64,000 nucleotides of DNA, taken from positions 310,001-374,000 of the forward strand of contig CP103033.1 in assembly GCA_024752435.1 (NCBI GenBank), in the 5' to 3' direction. The notes under the pieces were generated by a model. The model was not told where the DNA came from. It was given only the letters and a program-made list of their open reading frames with translations, and searched no databases. Origin of the DNA: Allantophomopsis cytisporea (lineage: Eukaryota > Ascomycota > Leotiomycetes > Phacidiales > Phacidiaceae). Both the position numbers and the translations under genes were made by a program. Shown here piece by piece: positions 59,991-64,000 of this stretch. The first letter of the stretch is position 1, and every line of letters begins with the position of its first letter.

Positions 59991-62319
59991 TCAGTAGAAT
60001 GGAGCCGGGGTAACCTGCTGATTGTTAGCTACTATCAACCATCACTAGAGCAAGTGAAAACTTACCTGTCCATGTAAGATAGTTGGGTCAGTGTTCTGCT
60101 GGTAGTACTTGGTGTATGGAGTTTCTCCCTTAAGCACTGCTGGATCGTCATCGACAGGCAAACCATTCTCTTTTGGCTGACCAGCTTTATCTTGAGTTGA
60201 CTTTGACTGGACTGAGACAGGACTAGATATGATTGTCAGTTAAATACCACACAGCTTTATGATATGACTAGCTTACCCGTTGATCTCTCGGTCCACCTGC
60301 AGATACTCCTTCATAGCTTCCTTCGTGCCTCTCTGCTGGAGGTAGACCATGTATTTATGGCTAAGGTCCTTGACGGTCGCTACTGACACACGTCCCTTCT
60401 CACGTAGGGCAACGAAAACCTGGTTGATCTTGGCGTAATGTTCTGCTTCAGTAGCCTCTGAGGTTGGCTGTTCCAACTCAAAATCCAAATAGCTTGTCCA
60501 GAAACGACGGCTGTTGAGGTACCACTGTTCGTTGTTTTGGAACACTGCACGAGCTTCCTCGACGGAACCCTTGATCTTCCATAGTAAATTTGCCCACTCG
60601 ACGACCAATGCAGCCTTTGCATAGATCTCGATGCCAGTAGAATCGATATGAGCTTTGTAAACTTGGATAGCAGCATCGAGTCCGTCTTGTCGCTTTTGAA
60701 GGTTCGCCCACGACACAATAGTTTCAACATGACCAGGAAGGGACATTAAGATCGCTTCATGGATAGCTTGAGCCACATCAACCCGTCCTGACATCTCTTC
60801 GAAGTAGGCGTAGTGGAGTCTAATACCAGGTCGAACAATCGGTACAAAGATGGTACTTGCTCGCTGGTAGATGTTGCGAACCTCCTGTTCCTTTCCCTCT
60901 TGACCAGACATCCAACGCGCATAGCGAAACCAAAACTCGTCGTAGAAGGCACATGTAACAAGGCATCGCTCATACAAGAATTGAATTCTAGCATAAACAC
61001 CTTCGGCCTCCTCAAAATCAAGGTACTTCCTCCAGTTGGCCAGTTGACCCTCATCCAGCTCAGTGACATGGAAATATGGGCGTTTAACCTCTGATTCATA
61101 GGTCCAACGCTTGGTTGTCTCAGTCTGTGTGCGCTGGAAGTTCTCAAGATGCAGATTGTCGATCTTGGCACGAATGTCACGCTCAATCTCTAGATCGGTT
61201 TTTGGTCCTGCCTGGTAGGTTGCATGCTCTGCCTCAACTTCAGATCTGAACTGGGTGAGTGTTTCGATGGGAAGTAACTCAGTGAGTGGGCGAGTGTGAG
61301 CTATTTGACGGAAACGTTCAAAGTATCGCGCATATTGATGCATTGGGATGTGCACAATGCGGTTCAAGATCCCAAAGATTCTGTCATGCGCCTCAAGTCG
61401 ATCTTCAAACTCAAGGTACTTGTCCCAAAAGGGATGGGCGAGAAAGTCAAGACCCACACACGCAGCACCACGCTCAAAAAGCCTGATTATATCGGTTAGC
61501 AAAATTCTCTATAGGGGAAGTGGGAACATGAGGTATGAGGATTTCAAATACGGGAAGTGCAATGTGCTCGAATCACTGATCCCCCAGGATCAAACCCAAC
61601 TGCCAAGTAAAATGGACGATGTAACAGCGAAGTTGTGATAGCATGAATGGAGAAGGAAAGCCTGGTCGGTTGCGTGAGAAGAGGGCCTAGTGGAACAAGG
61701 ATATGCTTGAGGCTCTCACCGTCTGCGAAGCATCAAGTGTCCGCATAAAGTCCTTCGCGAAAGCAATTGCGCGTTTCTGTGATATGTTTGTGTTAAGGGA
61801 AGGAAATGTCCAAGTATACTTACTCTCTGATCACATCTGGATCATGACTTGTTTCGACTTTGAATGCACAGTAATCGGTCCAGAGGTCCACAGAAGTGGC
61901 GATACTAGCAACACCACGTTCAAAGACCTAGAAGCTATCAGTTTGTGTACATATGACGAGAATGTATGTCGACTTACCATCTCTGCCGCTTCTGTACCAG
62001 CTATCGAGAACTCCAGGTCGGCGTACTTTTTCCAGTAGCCAAACAACAGTGGAAACTTCGCGAGGAAGCGGTCATATGCATCGCGGGTAGTCGCAATAGC
62101 TTGTGGACTCGAATTGCGGTTCAAGCCCCCCTCGAGGGTCTCAGCGGCGCGTACCAGCTTTTCCCAGTTTTCAAAGCTGTCTGTATCCTCCATCTGTATT
62201 CATAGTCAGTACGCCGCATGAATGCCTCCAGGCAAGGAATGATCACGTACAACTTCGTCATTCAGCTTCTTAATCTCTGCACTCTCATCGTCTGTGCCTC
62301 CATAGTTGAAGGACGCCAT
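59991..62319 (-). CDS. PRP39: U1 snRNP component / pre-mRNA splicing factor Prp39
   Basis: HAT-repeat protein of the U1 snRNP that helps 5' splice-site recognition in the nucleus. Exons 62251-62319, 61978-62193, 61824-61927, 60277-61482, 60066-60222 and 59991-60014 give 591 residues. Characteristic stretches: NWEKLVRAAE, KFPLLFGYWKKYADLE, LWTDYCAFKVETSHDPDVIRE joined to LFERGAACVGLDFLAHPFWD, YFERFRQIAHTRPLTELLP, then WRKYLDFEEAEG, YERCLVTCAFYDEFWFRYA and later HAT units. The tail is short and Gln/Lys-rich, ending in VTPAPFY. Five introns: four are 50-57 nt, but intron 3 is 341 nt and contains a possible cassette exon (separate entry). The 24-nt last exon is supported by canonical splice ends and an immediate stop. 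Confidence 0.93.
61483..61823 (-). other. Long intron of PRP39 with possible 57-nt cassette exon
   Basis: Direct splicing joins VIRE to LFERG, the conserved sequence. Inside the 341 nt, 61720-61776 has a good acceptor (catatcacag) 47 nt after the donor and a GTGAGA donor. Inclusion adds 57 nt at phase 2 without a stop (19 residues, starting NAQLLSRR). The first sub-intron has the usual size for this genome. Confidence 0.5.
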
Positions 62320-63561
62320 TATGACAATGACGATGGCGCAAAGTCTACAGAAAGACTGGGTATAAAGAGAAATTTAACGGCAAGATACTTGGAGTGAGAA
62401 AGTCTGGTTCGGGTGGTGGAAGATGGCGCGTAATCAGGTAGGTATGTTTATGGTGTTCTGTCAAGGCGCAAGGTTATAAACAACTTGGCGCAAGCATGAG
62501 GCTGAGAAAGCGAGAGCAGAGCTCGAAAGCGTCCAAGCGAAAGACAGATCTTGGCACGCTAAACTAGTTGCCGCAGCAGTTGCGCAGAAAACTCAAGATG
62601 CACATTTGACGACTCTTTTCTTCTTCTTTTTCCTTCATCAAAGGCTGGTGATGAACGATACTTAGTATCAAACAAATAGGAAGAGAATGAATGCTCTATT
62701 CGAGCTTGATCTCAACATGACCCTTTCTGAAGCCTCAAACCTCCACATACTCGATTATTCAAAGATATGCGGATCTTCAAGATCTTGGAAATATTTTTGA
62801 AAATATCTCTTCTACCCCACACAAATGTTACTAGATAGCTATTCCCTTGTCGTTCCGGCAACCACTACAAATCATCGCTGGATGTTCAATTGCTGTTCAC
62901 GGATTTTGACTACAGCATTGTGTTTTTCAGCATACCTACTCATAATCAATCCGGTGGTTCGGAAACAGTTTCTGAGTATTTTCTATGCTGTCGGTTGTGG
63001 CTTGAAAAAGTTACAATGGTTGGCGGATAACTGCATCCAGGTTGATCTACGCTGCCTAATATTGACGACAATCAAAGTCTCGTAGGAGCTAGATATTTCG
63101 TTCCTTTACCTACACAAGCCTACCTATTCATGATGCAGCTTGCCAGCTGGCCAGTGTTCCTTACCAATCAATTTTCATCTGCAGTAGCTACTGCTGTGTG
63201 CAGGTGGTTTGTGAGCGGTCGACTACATATGTGGTTGATAGGGTAGTAGTCCCATTGACACATGCTACATAGAATCTCAATCAACATCTCTAATTCCCCA
63301 GACAATACAACTGTATCTGAAAACTGTCCAATAAAAACACAGGCCTATGCAGGTATCACTACCTAGGTAGGTATTGTCGTTTATACGCCCATGACTGCTT
63401 GCGTCACAAAGATCAGGGGGGTGGATTCTGCCTATTGCTACCGTCGAGATTAACCTCAAGACTAACCTCAAACCTCAATGACATCAGAACAGTAACGACC
63501 TCAAGAGCTCGCGCAACATCAACTCTCAGAATCAGAATCAGAATCAATCAAAACAAGAAAA
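62320..63561. promoter_or_regulatory. Divergent promoter region, PRP39 / medium-chain reductase
   Basis: 1.24 kb between two divergent start codons. A CTACCTAGGTAG palindrome lies at about 63359-63370 and a CA-rich leader just before 63562. An 86-codon ORF at 62825-63085 has a hydrophobic stretch but no other support. Confidence 0.45.
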
Positions 63562-64000
63562 ATGTCTGCAGAAGTCCCTTCTACAATGCGAGCAGTAGCA
63601 CTGGCAGCATATGGGAAACCATCAACCTATGATCTTGCCACTCTACCCACACCCACAATCACTAAGCCAGATGAGGTGCTGATAAAATTCCACGCCGCAT
63701 CAATCAATCCCATCGACGTGAAGATGGCTTCTGGAATGGCAAAGATGATGGCCTCAGCTAGGTACGAGCATTTTTCAGCCTATCGCTCCTTTTTCCCTCC
63801 TGTCAACCCCATCCCAATTCTTCCCAGTCCGGAGCCAAAATTAACTTTCCCCCAGTTTCCCCTACAAAATTGGCTACGACGTCGCAGGCACCGTCCTCTC
63901 TGTCGGCACCTCCGTAACGACTCTCGCGCCCGGCGATGAAGTCTACTCACGTGTTCCTGAAGCCTACCGGGGAACAGTAGCTGAGTACTGCCTTAGCACT
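63562..64000 (+). CDS. Medium-chain reductase / zinc-type alcohol dehydrogenase-like oxidoreductase (5' part)
   Basis: NAD(P)H-dependent oxidoreductase of the quinone-oxidoreductase group, cut by the right edge. Exons 63562-63761 and 63856 to the end; the intron 63762-63855 (gtacga...cccag) is 94 nt. The start MRAVALAAYGKPSTYDLATL and PDEVLIKFHAASINPIDVKMA are the family's N-terminal GroES-like segment. Splicing gives FPYKIGYDVAGTVLSVGTSV and LAPGDEVYSRVPEAYRGTVAEY, also diagnostic. The usual zinc ligands of true alcohol dehydrogenases are not seen in this part (N-P-I-D in place of C-x-D), pointing to the zinc-free quinone-reductase type. The Rossmann domain is outside the window. Confidence 0.9.

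Noticed and set aside
62825..63085. 86-codon ORF with a hydrophobic segment
   Set aside because: No homology recognised, lies in a divergent promoter, and has no upstream or downstream exon.

Overview
The window is nuclear DNA of a filamentous ascomycete (Pezizomycotina). Genes are monocistronic, lie on both strands and are split by short GT-AG introns, mostly 45-80 nt. Protein content includes Zn2Cys6 regulators, a DUF6604 protein, a PL4 rhamnogalacturonate lyase and an Msn2/Seb1-type C2H2 factor. A leotiomycete (Helotiales, Botrytis/Sclerotinia-like) fits best, but that placement is inference. Fourteen protein genes can be modelled with exon boundaries that keep the frame. Thirteen read through cleanly as far as they lie in the window; the fourteenth has an in-frame stop.

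Left third (1-22 kb). MetAP2 (minus, partial) and DPH6 (plus) share a divergent promoter; both act on translation. Next come a secreted rhamnogalacturonate lyase and a DUF6604 gene interrupted by one in-frame TAG. Then follow an M20 amidohydrolase, a Zn2Cys6 regulator and a divergent Dal5-type MFS permease, which together look like a small uptake-and-hydrolysis module. At 20.3-22.2 kb sits the stress regulator related to Msn2/Seb1.

Middle (22-39 kb). About 16.7 kb has no convincing protein gene. It holds the probable long leader and promoter of the stress factor (including a 5' UTR intron), many microsatellites, a 26-A run and small inverted repeats. It ends at a small secreted six-cysteine protein.

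Right third (39-64 kb). Here lie a small cupin, a carboxymuconolactone-decarboxylase-like protein, mitochondrial cytochrome c peroxidase, a Zn2Cys6/fungal-TF-domain regulator (Dal81/TamA-like), a sulfatase, a thioredoxin-PITH protein, the U1 snRNP factor Prp39 and the 5' end of a medium-chain reductase. An AT-rich stretch (41.6-43.8 kb) contains a probable gene relic.

No rRNA, tRNA, CRISPR array or intact transposon was recognised. No clearly new multi-gene system was found. The observations most worth checking are the TAG in the DUF6604 gene, a possible in-frame cassette exon in PRP39, and the gene-free region upstream of the stress regulator.
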